A stretch of 64,000 nucleotides of DNA from Calothrix sp. FI2-JRJ7 (GTDB taxonomy: Bacteria > Cyanobacteriota > Cyanobacteriia > Cyanobacteriales > Nostocaceae). Numbering within the stretch: the first letter of the stretch is position 1; each line of letters opens with the position of its first letter. Where the stretch lies: assembly GCA_019359675.1 (NCBI GenBank), contig JAHHGX010000002.1:1-64000 (forward strand), in the 5' to 3' direction. A program made the position numbers and the translations under genes. The notes under the pieces were generated by a model that made no database searches, was not told the DNA's origin, and was given only the letters and a program-made list of their open reading frames with translations. Positions 1 through 8,803 of this stretch are shown here, one piece after another.

Positions 1-367
1 CCAAGACTGATTGTCATAAAGCAATACTATTCAGGCGCCTAGCATTATATAACTTGTACCGCTTTGGGTATTGATGGCGCGGCGAAGCCGTGCCGAGACT
101 GATTGTGCCAGTTGCGTAAGTCCTGTTAAAGCTTGCAGATAGTTCGGTACTTACGAACTTACAAAGCTTTTTACAATGGTTTTGTGTGGATGTTTCCGAT
201 AGTTTAGATATGGAAGCAAAGCTATCGGAGCATTGGCAAGACATGTATGGGTTGAATAAAAACTGTACTCGTTACTTTCATCTCGATACCTGGCACTGGC
301 GATTCTAGATTGGGGTTTTGGATTTTCGATTGAGTTTTTGAACTATATTACGTGTACAAAATAAATT
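1..367. other. Intergenic region with gene remnants
   Basis: No convincing gene. Around 114-126 lies TTGCGTAAGTCCTG, the same end sequence as the inverted-repeat element at 2703-2819, so one end of a related element may sit here. A short plus-strand open frame of about 60 codons ends at TAG 306-308 (tail DTWHWRF); it looks protein-like but has no clear start and I do not recognise it. The first 60 bases may belong to a feature left of the window. Confidence 0.35.
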
Positions 368-1228
368 TTGATCGAATCTTTACTGGCGCCTTTTGGTGCA
401 ATAAAAGCACCAACTCGTGTTGCTGCAGAAGTCAAGTTAATAGATATTTTGTTTACTCCTAATGTGCTACAAAACCCAGAGCTTGAACCACTAGGGTTAC
501 TTGGAAAGTTTGCTGAGTTCCCTGCAATAATTGAACCTTTTCGTAACGCTTTGCAAGAAGAGGATATTCCTGATTGTATAATTAGGGTATTAGAAGTTCA
601 AAAAGCATTGCAGCGAGAAGCAAAGCGAAAGAAAACTGTTCTAGAGGAAACCGCAACACCATTTCAATGGATTCTTACACCAACGGTATCATTGGATGTA
701 TTATCCAAATGTAAAGCAGACCCAGACACAAACTGGATGCCCGGAGTGTATTTTACGGCAGAAATATTACGAACAGCAATCGTTGCTATACACGAGTTAC
801 GAAGCGAACCCGAAACTTTGTGGTTAAGGATGTTAGGTCGAGACACAGTACAGAAAAACGCAATTGATGAGTTTATCTCGCTACCAGACAATAACCCTTT
901 CAAGCAAGCGACGCTAGAATGTTTGTACAACTTCAAGCAAAATCTAGAATTCAATAAACCAGAAGATACAGAAGAAACGGAGCTACTTATGAGACTGGCA
1001 CCACTTTATCAACAAGACCGCGAACTTGCCAAGCAAGAAGGAAGAGTCGAAGGAGAACAACGTTTAGTTCTGCGCCTACTTTTTCGTCGTTTTGGTGAGA
1101 TTGACGCATCGATAATTGAACAAGTCAATTCGCTGTCAACAGAGCAATTAGAAGCATTAGGGGAAGCGCTATTAGATTTTTCTGCCTTGAGTGACTTGGA
1201 AGCTTGGTTAAATCAATCACTTCAATAA
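368..1228 (+). CDS. DUF4351-containing cyanobacterial protein, N-terminus probably short
   Basis: Function unknown. The C-terminal 60 residues match my memory of DUF4351 (RLVLRLLFRRFG, then LEALGEALLDFS and LEAWLNQ), a tail often attached to Rpn/PD-(D/E)XK-type proteins that are abundant and mobile in cyanobacteria. The first ~200 residues resemble a cyanobacterial family in which LLGKFAEFPAIIEPFRN and LWLRMLGR are conserved. Relatives as I recall them begin about 15 residues earlier (a segment like RFxHDxFAKDYLEELL). Here the frame is closed upstream by TAA at 362-364 and the first usable start is TTG at 368, so the N-terminus looks clipped and the gene may be a pseudogene. A hairpin follows at 1257-1285. 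Confidence 0.6.
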   Translation: MIESLLAPFGAIKAPTRVAAEVKLIDILFTPNVLQNPELEPLGLLGKFAEFPAIIEPFRNALQEEDIPDCIIRVLEVQKALQREAKRKKTVLEETATPFQWILTPTVSLDVLSKCKADPDTNWMPGVYFTAEILRTAIVAIHELRSEPETLWLRMLGRDTVQKNAIDEFISLPDNNPFKQATLECLYNFKQNLEFNKPEDTEETELLMRLAPLYQQDRELAKQEGRVEGEQRLVLRLLFRRFGEIDASIIEQVNSLSTEQLEALGEALLDFSALSDLEAWLNQSLQ

Positions 1229-1256
1229 AATCAATTCTTTGAAAATTCAAGCATGG

Positions 1257-1285
1257 AAAAGTCGAGAGTAATGTCTCTCGACTTT
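1257..1285 (+). terminator. Hairpin terminator after the DUF4351 gene
   Basis: GTCGAGAG at 1261-1268 pairs perfectly with CTCTCGAC at 1275-1282 around a 6-base loop. It is preceded by AAAA and followed by TTT, so it can act in both directions. A diverged copy follows the DUF4351 tail fragment at 3001-3028. Confidence 0.6.
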
Positions 1286-1335
1286 GCTATTTACCCTACA
1301 TCCCTCAGCGAAAAAATGATAGGTCGGGTAAAGAT

Positions 1336-1689
1336 TCAAAAATCTAACACTATATTTAAGGAAGTGCGTATCAATTCCCAATACTCTTCTTCCAATACTC
1401 CCACTAAATCAAGAACTCGACTATTGTCAAGACCCCGAATTTGTCCAACATCAAGATATCGGTCTTGGTCTAAACCGTTGGTAGGTGTAGCTTTTACATT
1501 TACAACATAGGGTACATTTTTAGTCCCACAGAAGCAATGGTATTACTACGGTTAAAAAACTGTAGCCATTTCCAACATCATTCTGAACTATCAAACAGCA
1601 CGAGTTTTTTTTGCTTCTTTACCTATTGTTGGTTCTAAGTCAACCCAACGTATTTCTCTACGTCGGTAAGTTAAATTACCATTTGCCAT
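1336..1689 (-). pseudogene. MazF/PemK-type toxin, frameshifted
   Basis: Read on the minus strand, ATG at 1689-1687 overlaps the antitoxin stop (TGATG). It gives a MazF-like start (YRRREIRWVDLEPTIGKEAK, then KTRAV), then hits TGA. The homology resumes in another frame (IVQNDVGNGYSFLTVV, ending LLLWD at a stop) and in a third (KNVPYVVNVKATPTNGLDQD, GQIRGLDNSR, WELIRTSLNIVLDF). MazF family proteins are ribosome-independent or ribosome-dependent endoribonucleases of about 110 residues, and the three pieces add up to roughly that. At least two indels are needed, so the toxin should be dead. A plus-strand open frame here (1253-1510) is only its antisense shadow. Confidence 0.75.
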
Positions 1690-1928
1690 CACTCAATACC
1701 ATCACCTACAGTTATATCCCACGCAGCAGCTTCTTTTCGATAAGCTTCGTCTTGTGAATCTTGTATATATGCTGCCTTTAACTCTTCTTGTAAACGTTGC
1801 TTTTTTAATTCTTTGAATACACTATTGATCAAAGCGCTACGGTTTCCTTGATTTTCGCTATTTAATGCCAGTTTATCTACAAAAGCGAGAACATCGTCAT
1901 CAAGGGTTATTGTAACTTTTTTAACCAT
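1689..1928 (-). CDS. Ribbon-helix-helix antitoxin (MazE/CopG-like)
   Basis: A 79-residue protein opening with VKKVTITLDDDVLAFVDKLA, the beta strand plus first helix of ribbon-helix-helix antitoxins, with NRSALINSVFKELKKQR as the second helix. The C-terminal 35 residues would wrap the toxin. The stop overlaps the start of the MazF remnant, the normal antitoxin-toxin arrangement. Three TATCATA direct repeats at 1939-1966, just upstream of its start, are a plausible autoregulatory operator. The antitoxin is intact while its toxin is broken, so it may persist as an orphan regulator or as protection against a related toxin elsewhere in the genome. Confidence 0.75.
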   Translation of the reverse strand: MVKKVTITLDDDVLAFVDKLALNSENQGNRSALINSVFKELKKQRLQEELKAAYIQDSQDEAYRKEAAAWDITVGDGIE

Positions 1929-1938
1929 CTTTTTAGAT

Positions 1939-1966
1939 TATCATAATATCATACTAGCCTATCATA
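1939..1966. promoter_or_regulatory. Triple TATCATA repeat in a divergent promoter region
   Basis: TATCATA occurs at 1939-1945, 1947-1953 and 1960-1966, between the divergent starts of the ribbon-helix-helix antitoxin (1928, minus) and the DUF433 gene (2035, plus). Ribbon-helix-helix antitoxins commonly bind short direct repeats over their own promoter. The assignment is inference. A TATAAT box at 1989-1994 may serve the plus-strand pair. Confidence 0.4.
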
Positions 1967-2034
1967 CTGTTGAAAACTGTATTCACCTTATAATTGTTAC
2001 AATCAAGTCAAGCCTCTATAAATACTTGTATTAT

Positions 2035-2361
2035 ATGACTCTCCAAGAACTAGAAAGTCAGATTCTTGCATTACCCGCAACTGAGAAAGCGGCAATTATT
2101 CAAAGACTAACTCAAACTGTTAACATCGGCGCCAGAGGTATTACAAAAACACCAGGTGTCTGTGGTGGAGAAGCTTGTATTGCTGGTACTCGCATTGCTG
2201 TTTGGTTACTTGTGGAAGCGCGTCGTATTGGTATTACTGAAGCTCAACTTTTACAAGATTATCCTCATATTAGTGCTGCCGACTTGGTTAATGCTTGGCT
2301 GTATACTGATGCACATCCTGAAGAAATTGAAACTGCTATCCATGCGAATGAGGTTGCTTAA
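2035..2361 (+). CDS. DUF433 antitoxin
   Basis: About 108 residues. The C-terminal 75 carry the DUF433 signature (TPGVCGGEACIAGTRIAVW, then DYPHISAADLVNAW), a helix-turn-helix-like domain that acts as antitoxin to PIN-like DUF5615 toxins. The N-terminal 35 residues form an amphipathic helix (LQELESQILALPATEKAAII) seen in similar antitoxins. I chose ATG 2035 over the in-frame TTG at 2026. Its TAA is followed directly by the ATG of the partner at 2362, so the two are translationally linked. Confidence 0.8.
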   Translation: MTLQELESQILALPATEKAAIIQRLTQTVNIGARGITKTPGVCGGEACIAGTRIAVWLLVEARRIGITEAQLLQDYPHISAADLVNAWLYTDAHPEEIETAIHANEVA

Positions 2362-2700
2362 ATGGCACGCTTGTACTCAGATGAGCAGTTTCCAAGGGTA
2401 GTTAGCGAACTTTTACGAACGATGGGACATGATGTATTAACTGTTCAAGAAGCTGGGAATGCAAATCTAGGAATTCCAGATAATGAAGTTTTAGTATTTG
2501 CAGTCAGTAATAATAGGGCTGTTATGACTCTTAACCGTCAAGATTTTGTTCAATTACATAGATTGAATCCTAACCATGCAGGTATTATTATTATCACAAA
2601 TGATATGGATAGGTCGAGGATGGCTACTCGAATTAACGAAGCAATAACAGTGTCAGAACCTTTGGCAGGTAAATTAATTCGTGTAGTTCGTCCAAGTTAA
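2362..2700 (+). CDS. DUF5615 PIN-like toxin
   Basis: A 112-residue protein beginning ARLYSDEQFPRVVSELLRTM with GHDVLTVQEAG, matching the DUF5615 (Mut7-C-like) family of small PIN-fold nucleases. The conserved acidic positions are Asp7 and Glu8 near the start, Asp29 in GHDV, and the later NRQDF. Family members are presumed RNases held in check by DUF433 partners. It directly abuts the DUF433 gene and no frame break is visible, so unlike the neighbouring MazF module this one looks functional. Confidence 0.8.
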   Translation: MARLYSDEQFPRVVSELLRTMGHDVLTVQEAGNANLGIPDNEVLVFAVSNNRAVMTLNRQDFVQLHRLNPNHAGIIIITNDMDRSRMATRINEAITVSEPLAGKLIRVVRPS

Positions 2701-2702
2701 TC

Positions 2703-2819
2703 AGGACTTACGCATGAAAACCTAGAAACCTGGAATATACGTTGATAGCATGTAATAAAGATGACGATTTGTCTGCGACAATGAATGCGTAGAAACGAGG
2801 TTTATGCAGCGTAAGTCCT
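2703..2819. mobile_element. MITE-like element with ~22-bp inverted repeats
   Basis: The left end, AGGACTTACGCATGAAAACCT (2703-2723), matches the reverse complement of the right end (2798-2819) over most of its length. The element is ~117 bp with no coding capacity. A single similar end is at 114-126. The ends resemble those I associate with cyanobacterial DDE transposons, so it is probably moved by a transposase elsewhere. Target duplication is unclear; TTAAT-like sequence lies on both sides. Confidence 0.5.
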
Positions 2820-2881
2820 ATTAATAATTACATTCGTTTTTTGGGTAAGTTAGATATTAGATAAGCACGAAATTAAAAATT

Positions 2882-2971
2882 CAAGCGCAATTAGAGGCAT
2901 TAGGAGAAGCGTTGTTAGATTTTTCTGCTGTAACTGACTTGGAAGCTTGGTTAAATCAAGAACTCCAATAA
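2882..2971 (+). pseudogene. DUF4351 tail fragment, second copy
   Basis: Twenty-nine codons (QAQLEALGEALLDFSAVTD, then LEAWLNQELQ and stop) repeat the end of the gene at 368-1228 with few changes. The copy continues past the stop into a related hairpin at 3001-3028. Nothing upstream of 2882 matches, so only the 3' end survives. Confidence 0.7.
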
Positions 2972-3422
2972 ATTAAATTTTTTGAAAATTAAGTCATGAA
3001 AAAGTTGAGGGTAATATCTCTCGACTTTGACCAGCAAATACAATTTATAGTACATACTACCTATACAAGAGCGACTAAAAATATTTTATTTTTTCCGTAA
3101 CAGCCAAAGCTCCAGGTGTATTCATAACAAGTTGTTTTAATAAAGCGCGGCGAGACTGAATTTTATATACGGCGCCGTTTTCAAAGCTAGTTTAATATTT
3201 CCACATTATTGCACCTCATAGGGGATGTGTACTGCACATCTCCTTTTTCTTAGTTATGTAACTATATATACTTACAATCTAGACAAACCGGATGTTGTAA
3301 TGCCAAGCTGTAAATATTACTGATAATCAAAACTTGGCAGTATAAAAATGGATTTCATCAATCAAGTTAAGAAAACTACTACAGAGGGTAATATATTAAG
3401 TATCAGGTAAAGCAGAACTGCT
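2972..3422. other. Intergenic region before the GT8 gene
   Basis: It contains the diverged hairpin at 3001-3028 (AAAGTTGAGGG with TCTCTCGACTTT) and one GGCGCC at about 3172. I see no other gene or RNA. The promoter of the glycosyltransferase gene is presumably in the last 150 bases, where AT-rich blocks occur, but no box stands out. Confidence 0.3.
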
Positions 3423-4379
3423 ATGCAAAACTTTTGTGAAAGCTCAGAAGATTGCCCAATCAGTATTATTAGTGGAGCAGATGACAGATTTGCAATGGGG
3501 CTTGCTGTTACCCTCTACTCCGCACTGGCAAATTTAGACCCAGGTAGAGCGGTAGACTTTTACATTATTGATGGGGGTATTAGTAATCAAAATAGGCACA
3601 GACTGACAAGAGTATTGAGCAGTGATCGAATTACTGTGAGGCTAAAATGGCTTAAACCAAACTGTGAGTCACTAGGAGAAGTATGGGTTTCTGAGCAATG
3701 GGGTTTAGCAACTTACTTTCGGTTACTAGCACCAGAGCTTTTGCCAACACAGTTGAACCGTGTGATTTATCTAGACAGCGATCTGGTGGTTGAAGGTAGC
3801 TTGGCAAAGCTTTGGGAAGAAGAATTTGACGACTGCCCTGCGCTTGCTGTTCAAGATTACTGGCTTCCCTACGTCTCAACGACATGGGCACTCCACGAGA
3901 CATATCAGGAACTAGGTCTGCCCCCCGATACTCATTATTGCAACTCGGGTGTGATAGTCATGAACCTCAAACATTGGCGAGAAGAGAACTTAGCTCAGAA
4001 AGCTTTGGAATATGTGCGTAAATATCAGAAGATGGATCAAGAGGGCATCAATGCGGTGATGGCTGGCAAATGGAAACTGCTCGATCCCAGATGGAATGTT
4101 CAGATTTGGAGTGTTGTACGCTCTGTGATCGAGCTACCTTGTAAACCAGCAGATCTTCTTCGGAATGCCTTTATCCTGCATTTCACAGCCCCAATTAAGC
4201 CTTGGCATCCTCTTTACAGGCAAGCTGGTGGCGGAGGACGCTTTGCTCATTACCTTAGACAAAGCAATTGGTTTAGTAACCTTGAATACATGAGATGGTT
4301 TGTTAGTACTAGACTCCCTCAAGTGTTCATATTTCCCTTAGCATGGATTAGGGCAAAATATCCGAAGAGCTTCTTTTAA
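3423..4379 (+). CDS. Glycosyltransferase family 8 protein
   Basis: A 318-residue cytosolic glycosyltransferase of the GT8 (galactosyl/glucosyltransferase, LgtC-like) fold. Visible features are the nucleotide-sugar strand ISIISGADDRFAMGL near residue 14, the metal-binding DSD at 118-120 in VIYLDSDLVV, CNSGVIVMNLKHW around 175, and a C-terminal HFTAPIKPW block that completes the donor site. GT8 enzymes retain anomeric configuration and use UDP-glucose or UDP-galactose to build lipopolysaccharide or glycans; the acceptor here is unknown. The gene stands alone, flanked by repeats and broken ORFs, which suggests an accessory or acquired function. Confidence 0.85.
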   Translation: MQNFCESSEDCPISIISGADDRFAMGLAVTLYSALANLDPGRAVDFYIIDGGISNQNRHRLTRVLSSDRITVRLKWLKPNCESLGEVWVSEQWGLATYFRLLAPELLPTQLNRVIYLDSDLVVEGSLAKLWEEEFDDCPALAVQDYWLPYVSTTWALHETYQELGLPPDTHYCNSGVIVMNLKHWREENLAQKALEYVRKYQKMDQEGINAVMAGKWKLLDPRWNVQIWSVVRSVIELPCKPADLLRNAFILHFTAPIKPWHPLYRQAGGGGRFAHYLRQSNWFSNLEYMRWFVSTRLPQVFIFPLAWIRAKYPKSFF

Positions 4380-4390
4380 CAACTAAACCA

Positions 4391-4812
4391 CTAATTACTA
4401 CTTAGCTTTTGTTTAAGCCAAGTTGCAGCTTTACTTGCTGCTTCTTCTACGACTTCTGGTTGATCATAAAACGCAATGTGATTTTTTGTATTCATCCAAT
4501 AGTCTTGCCAAAAGGGAGCATTAGTTTCACCATCTGACTGGAGACAAAATCCACCTGGTGGAAGAATTGCTTCATGGGTACGTCCACCACTGCGCCAGCC
4601 AAAACGTACTGCCCACCTAGATTTATAATTAGTCGATGTCCTTCAATATAGTGTTCTGGAAGTTCTACTGGCTTGAGTCGTTGTACTTCTAGGGTTAAGT
4701 TTTGGCGCCATCCTGCTTGGAAACTAGAAAGAACAACTGAATTATTTGGAGCAGATGGAAAGCGTTGCCCTGTTTGCGGATTAATTAAATTGATACTACT
4801 ATACAAGGTCAC
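4391..4812 (-). pseudogene. Broken ORF: AraC-type N-terminus joined to an unknown tail
   Basis: From 4812 leftward the frame reads VVLSSFQAGWRQNLTLEVQR and LPEHYIEGHRLIINLGGQ, which resembles the N-terminal sensing part of AraC-family regulators; no helix-turn-helix follows. Around 4620-4600 the sense moves to another frame (GWRSGGRTHEAILPPGGFCL, FWQDYWMNTKNHIAFYDQPE, TWLKQKLSSN) and ends at 4391. The tail is protein-like but I do not recognise it. Either one gene with a frameshift or two unrelated fragments fused by deletion would explain this. The longest continuous frame is 4492-4812. Confidence 0.4.
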
Positions 4813-4878
4813 GACAAAGCCCTTAATTTAAGAATACTCTTAATAAATCCTCTTCTTTTTTATATATAACTAACATTT

Positions 4879-5442
4879 ATGCATTTTTTGATGAGCGCGT
4901 TGGTTTCATCGTTGATACTCGTACAATCGGCGCCTGAATGGACAACTTACTCGCAACCCCGTTTAACTAGTGGAGATAGCACACGCTGCCAAATCGAATC
5001 GTTACAAAATGGAAACCAGGTGTCAATGACTGTAAATACAGGTGCCAGTTCTCAAGGAAGCAAAAAAGATAGTATTAAATGTCGATTTGAGATGTCCGTT
5101 GAAATCGAACCTGTACAAGGCTGGTATGCTCAAAGTATTGAACACACTATCAACGGTGGCATTACCAAGGCGCCTGGTGGTAAAGCATTATTGAACGCAC
5201 GCTCTACATTTGCATCCAAAGAGCTATTAAAAATCAAAGAAACTGAATCAAATCCACTAATCAGCCGTTTTCAAAGTTTCCCTATTACCTCTGTAATATC
5301 CAAGTCAAAACAATGCTCCAACTCGTTTCAGGGTTCAACGCCAAAAATGACCTTTGAACTAGAAGCACAAACTCAAGGTGATGCAAGTGTTTCCTTCGGC
5401 GCCGTTGATATCAATATAGTTTACGCCCAATGTTCATCTTAG
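4879..5442 (+). CDS. Secreted protein of unknown function (possibly DUF4360-like)
   Basis: A 187-residue protein with a short hydrophobic N-terminus (LMSALVSSLILVQSAPEW) that looks like a cleaved signal. The rest is polar, with cysteines in TRCQIE, IKCRFEM, SKQCSNS and the final AQCSS, possibly two disulfides. The CRFEMSVEIEPVQGW stretch and the overall beta-rich layout recall DUF4360 secreted proteins, but I am not sure. It probably ends in the periplasm or outside the cell. It precedes psbA by 200 bases with an intervening hairpin, so it is unlikely to be cotranscribed. Confidence 0.5.
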   Translation: MHFLMSALVSSLILVQSAPEWTTYSQPRLTSGDSTRCQIESLQNGNQVSMTVNTGASSQGSKKDSIKCRFEMSVEIEPVQGWYAQSIEHTINGGITKAPGGKALLNARSTFASKELLKIKETESNPLISRFQSFPITSVISKSKQCSNSFQGSTPKMTFELEAQTQGDASVSFGAVDINIVYAQCSS

Positions 5443-5452
5443 AGTCAGTATT

Positions 5453-5480
5453 AGACGGGCAAGGATGCCCGTTCCACAAG
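5453..5480. repeat. Intergenic hairpin repeat (GGGCAAGGATGCCC family)
   Basis: ACGGGCA and TGCCCGT flank AGGA, followed by TCCAC. Close relatives occur at 10972-10994, 25004-25025 and 31333-31355, and a different-arm form at 20264-20284. Most lie just after stop codons, so they may double as terminators. Confidence 0.55.
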
Positions 5481-5553
5481 ACTATTACAAGATAATTACA
5501 AGTTGTATAAGTAACACTGATATATTTGATAACTAATGATAATCACCCATTTC

Positions 5554-6727
<1,174 letters not shown>

Positions 6728-6751
6728 TAAATCTACAACTAAATAAATAAC

Positions 6752-6786
6752 GCAAAAGCGTCTTTAGTGATAAAGGCGCTTTTTGC
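6752..6786 (+). terminator. psbA terminator
   Basis: A long stem: GCAAAAGCG pairs with CGCTTTTTGC, and internally CTTTA pairs with TAAAG around GTGA. The T-run is inside the right arm. Confidence 0.75.
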
Positions 6787-7092
6787 ATGTTTATACGGCG
6801 CCAAATCAGAATACAATTACTCCAAACCATCCGTTTATATCCGTTGCCAGTGGCTTATATCACATTACTGGATATTTTAAATACACTGAAATAACTTTTG
6901 TTTTAATAACTGAGATAAGAAATTAACATCAAAGTTTGTAAACATTTATGTAGATTTATAAACAAACCTGTGTTAACTTTAAGTAGTAGGCGATACATTT
7001 CTATCCCCAGAAACTTGTCCATAAGTTTCTGTCAAAAAAGCTTATAGCTTGAGCTTTTCACCACTAGTAAATTTGTTAAGGGAAATTCTGCT
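6787..7092. other. Upstream region of ocp
   Basis: AT-rich leader with one GGCGCC at about 6798. I saw no gene and no clean HLR1 match. A purine-rich AAGGGAAATT stretch just before the ATG could serve as the ribosome binding site. Confidence 0.3.
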
Positions 7093-8052
7093 ATGCCATT
7101 TACCATCGATTCAGCCCGTAGTATATTTCCTAACACACTATCTGCTGATGCAGTGCCAGCAACGATTGCAAGATTCGCGCAACTCAATGCAGAAGATCAA
7201 CTAGCCTTGATTTGGTTTGCTTACTTAGAAATGGGTACAACCATTACTATTGCAGCTCCCGGCGCTGCTAACATGCAGTTTGCAGAAGCTACTATGAACC
7301 AAATCCGTCAAATGGATTTTCGCGAGCAATCGCAAGTAATGTGCGATTTGACAAATGGTGCTGATACCCCTATTTGTCGTACTTATGGTACTTGGTCTGC
7401 AAATATTAAGTTAGGTTTTTGGTACCAGCTTGGAAAATGGATGGAAGAAGGAATTGTGGCGCCAATTCCAGAAGGTTATCAGCTTTCTGCCAATGCCAGT
7501 GCTGTATTACAGGGAATCAGAAATTTGGAACCCGGACAACAAATTACAGTGCTACGTAATTTTGTAGTTGACATGGGGTATGACCCTAACAAAATGGGTA
7601 ATTATGAACGGGTTTCTGAGCCTGTTGTTCTTCCCAAAGAGTTATCACAACGAGTTAAAGTCACTATTGAAGGTCTTGATAATGCAACCGTGTTGAGCTA
7701 CATGAACAACATGAATGCAAATGATTTCGATGCCCTAATCGAGTTGTTTGAGCCAGACGGTGCTTTACAACCTCCTTTCCAAAGACCAATTGTTGGAAAA
7801 GAAGCTGTATTACGTTTCTTCCGCGAAGATTGTCAAAACCTTAAGTTACTTCCTGAACGCGGTATTCTTGAGCCTGCTGAAGATGGTTATACCCAAATTA
7901 AGGTTACTGGTAAAGTACAAACTCCTTGGTTTGGCGCTGCTGTTGGAATGAATATGGCTTGGAGATTTTTGTTGAATCCCCAAGGTAAGATTTTCTTTGT
8001 TGCTATTGATTTGCTCGCTTCTCCCAAAGAGTTGTTAAACTTGGCTCGATAG
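7093..8052 (+). CDS. ocp: Orange carotenoid protein
   Basis: A 319-residue photoactive carotenoid protein that quenches excitation in phycobilisomes under strong blue-green light. The N-terminal helical carotenoid domain (about 1-165) has Trp41, Tyr44 and Trp110; Arg155 forms the interdomain contact. The C-terminal NTF2-like domain (about 195-315) holds Tyr203 and Trp290, equivalent to Tyr201 and Trp288 of the Synechocystis protein, which hydrogen-bond the keto group of the pigment. The full two-domain length and all key residues argue for a functional OCP. The fluorescence recovery protein gene follows in the same direction, as expected for OCP1-type proteins. Confidence 0.97.
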   Translation: MPFTIDSARSIFPNTLSADAVPATIARFAQLNAEDQLALIWFAYLEMGTTITIAAPGAANMQFAEATMNQIRQMDFREQSQVMCDLTNGADTPICRTYGTWSANIKLGFWYQLGKWMEEGIVAPIPEGYQLSANASAVLQGIRNLEPGQQITVLRNFVVDMGYDPNKMGNYERVSEPVVLPKELSQRVKVTIEGLDNATVLSYMNNMNANDFDALIELFEPDGALQPPFQRPIVGKEAVLRFFREDCQNLKLLPERGILEPAEDGYTQIKVTGKVQTPWFGAAVGMNMAWRFLLNPQGKIFFVAIDLLASPKELLNLAR

Positions 8053-8310
8053 ATAGATACACATTGACATCAAATTTCCGACGATTAAGTGAGCGTTCTT
8101 CAAAATAGAGCGCTCTATTATTTTGTAATTACTAGCATAATCTGGTAATATAATTAGTATCACGTTTTCTTAACTACTTATAAATATTGATTTAAATCAG
8201 AACAATCTCAATTTTGTGGTTGTTTAAATTTGCTGTCAATAATGAGTATTAACTCAAAACTTGATATTGAGTCTAAAAATTTGCTTAACACATATATTTG
8301 AATTCTGACA
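8053..8310 (+). other. ocp-frp spacer
   Basis: 258 bases. A weak hairpin (GAGCG near 8091 with GCGCTC near 8122, then TATTATTTTG) could attenuate transcription between ocp and frp. The length of the spacer suggests frp may have its own promoter. Confidence 0.3.
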
Positions 8311-8637
8311 ATGCAAGCGACAGATACTCAGTGGTCTCAAACAGAACAGGAAGTAGCTAAAGCAGCCTTCGATAAAGCTTACGAACGAGAAATCAATGCT
8401 TTAGCCAAAGAAGTTCATAAAATAGCAGATGCAATCACGCAACTAGATGATATTTGGGTTTTGCATGATTTCTTAAGTGCAAGGCGCCACGATATTGATG
8501 GTAAATATGATTATAGATATTCAGTTCTCGTCTTTGTGTTTGCCAGATTGCTTAAAGAAGGCTGGCTGAATCTTGAAGAACTAGAAGGATTGGCGCCAGA
8601 TAAACTCAAAAAGGTTAGTGCTTTGTCACGCATGTAG
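8311..8637 (+). CDS. frp: Fluorescence recovery protein
   Basis: A 108-residue all-helical protein that dimerises, binds the C-terminal domain of activated OCP and returns it to the orange form, ending phycobilisome quenching. The active patch (Trp50, His53, Asp54 and Arg60 in Synechocystis) is visible as Trp49, His52, Asp53 and Arg59 in IWVLHDFLSARRHDIDGKYD. The length matches the family. Its place downstream of ocp on the same strand supports the call. Confidence 0.93.
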   Translation: MQATDTQWSQTEQEVAKAAFDKAYEREINALAKEVHKIADAITQLDDIWVLHDFLSARRHDIDGKYDYRYSVLVFVFARLLKEGWLNLEELEGLAPDKLKKVSALSRM

Positions 8638-8803
8638 TATCCGAGACTATTGTTTTGAGTCGCTTTTCATCACATTTGGTGAATAAATTTTTAATTGTGC
8701 TATTTCTAAGTATTATTGCCCTTTCTTTCAAATTGAAATGAGGGTAAGCTCAATAGGATAACTAAAAATATATGCAGAAAAGTTAAAACTCAATAGTTTT
8801 GGA

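Noticed and set aside
14-244. 76-residue minus-strand ORF at the window start
   Set aside because: Composition is not protein-like, no recognisable motif, and it overlaps a repeat end; the opposite strand looks more coding.
1253-1510. 85-residue plus-strand ORF beginning in the DUF4351 terminator
   Set aside because: It begins inside a hairpin and is antisense to the clear MazF remnant.
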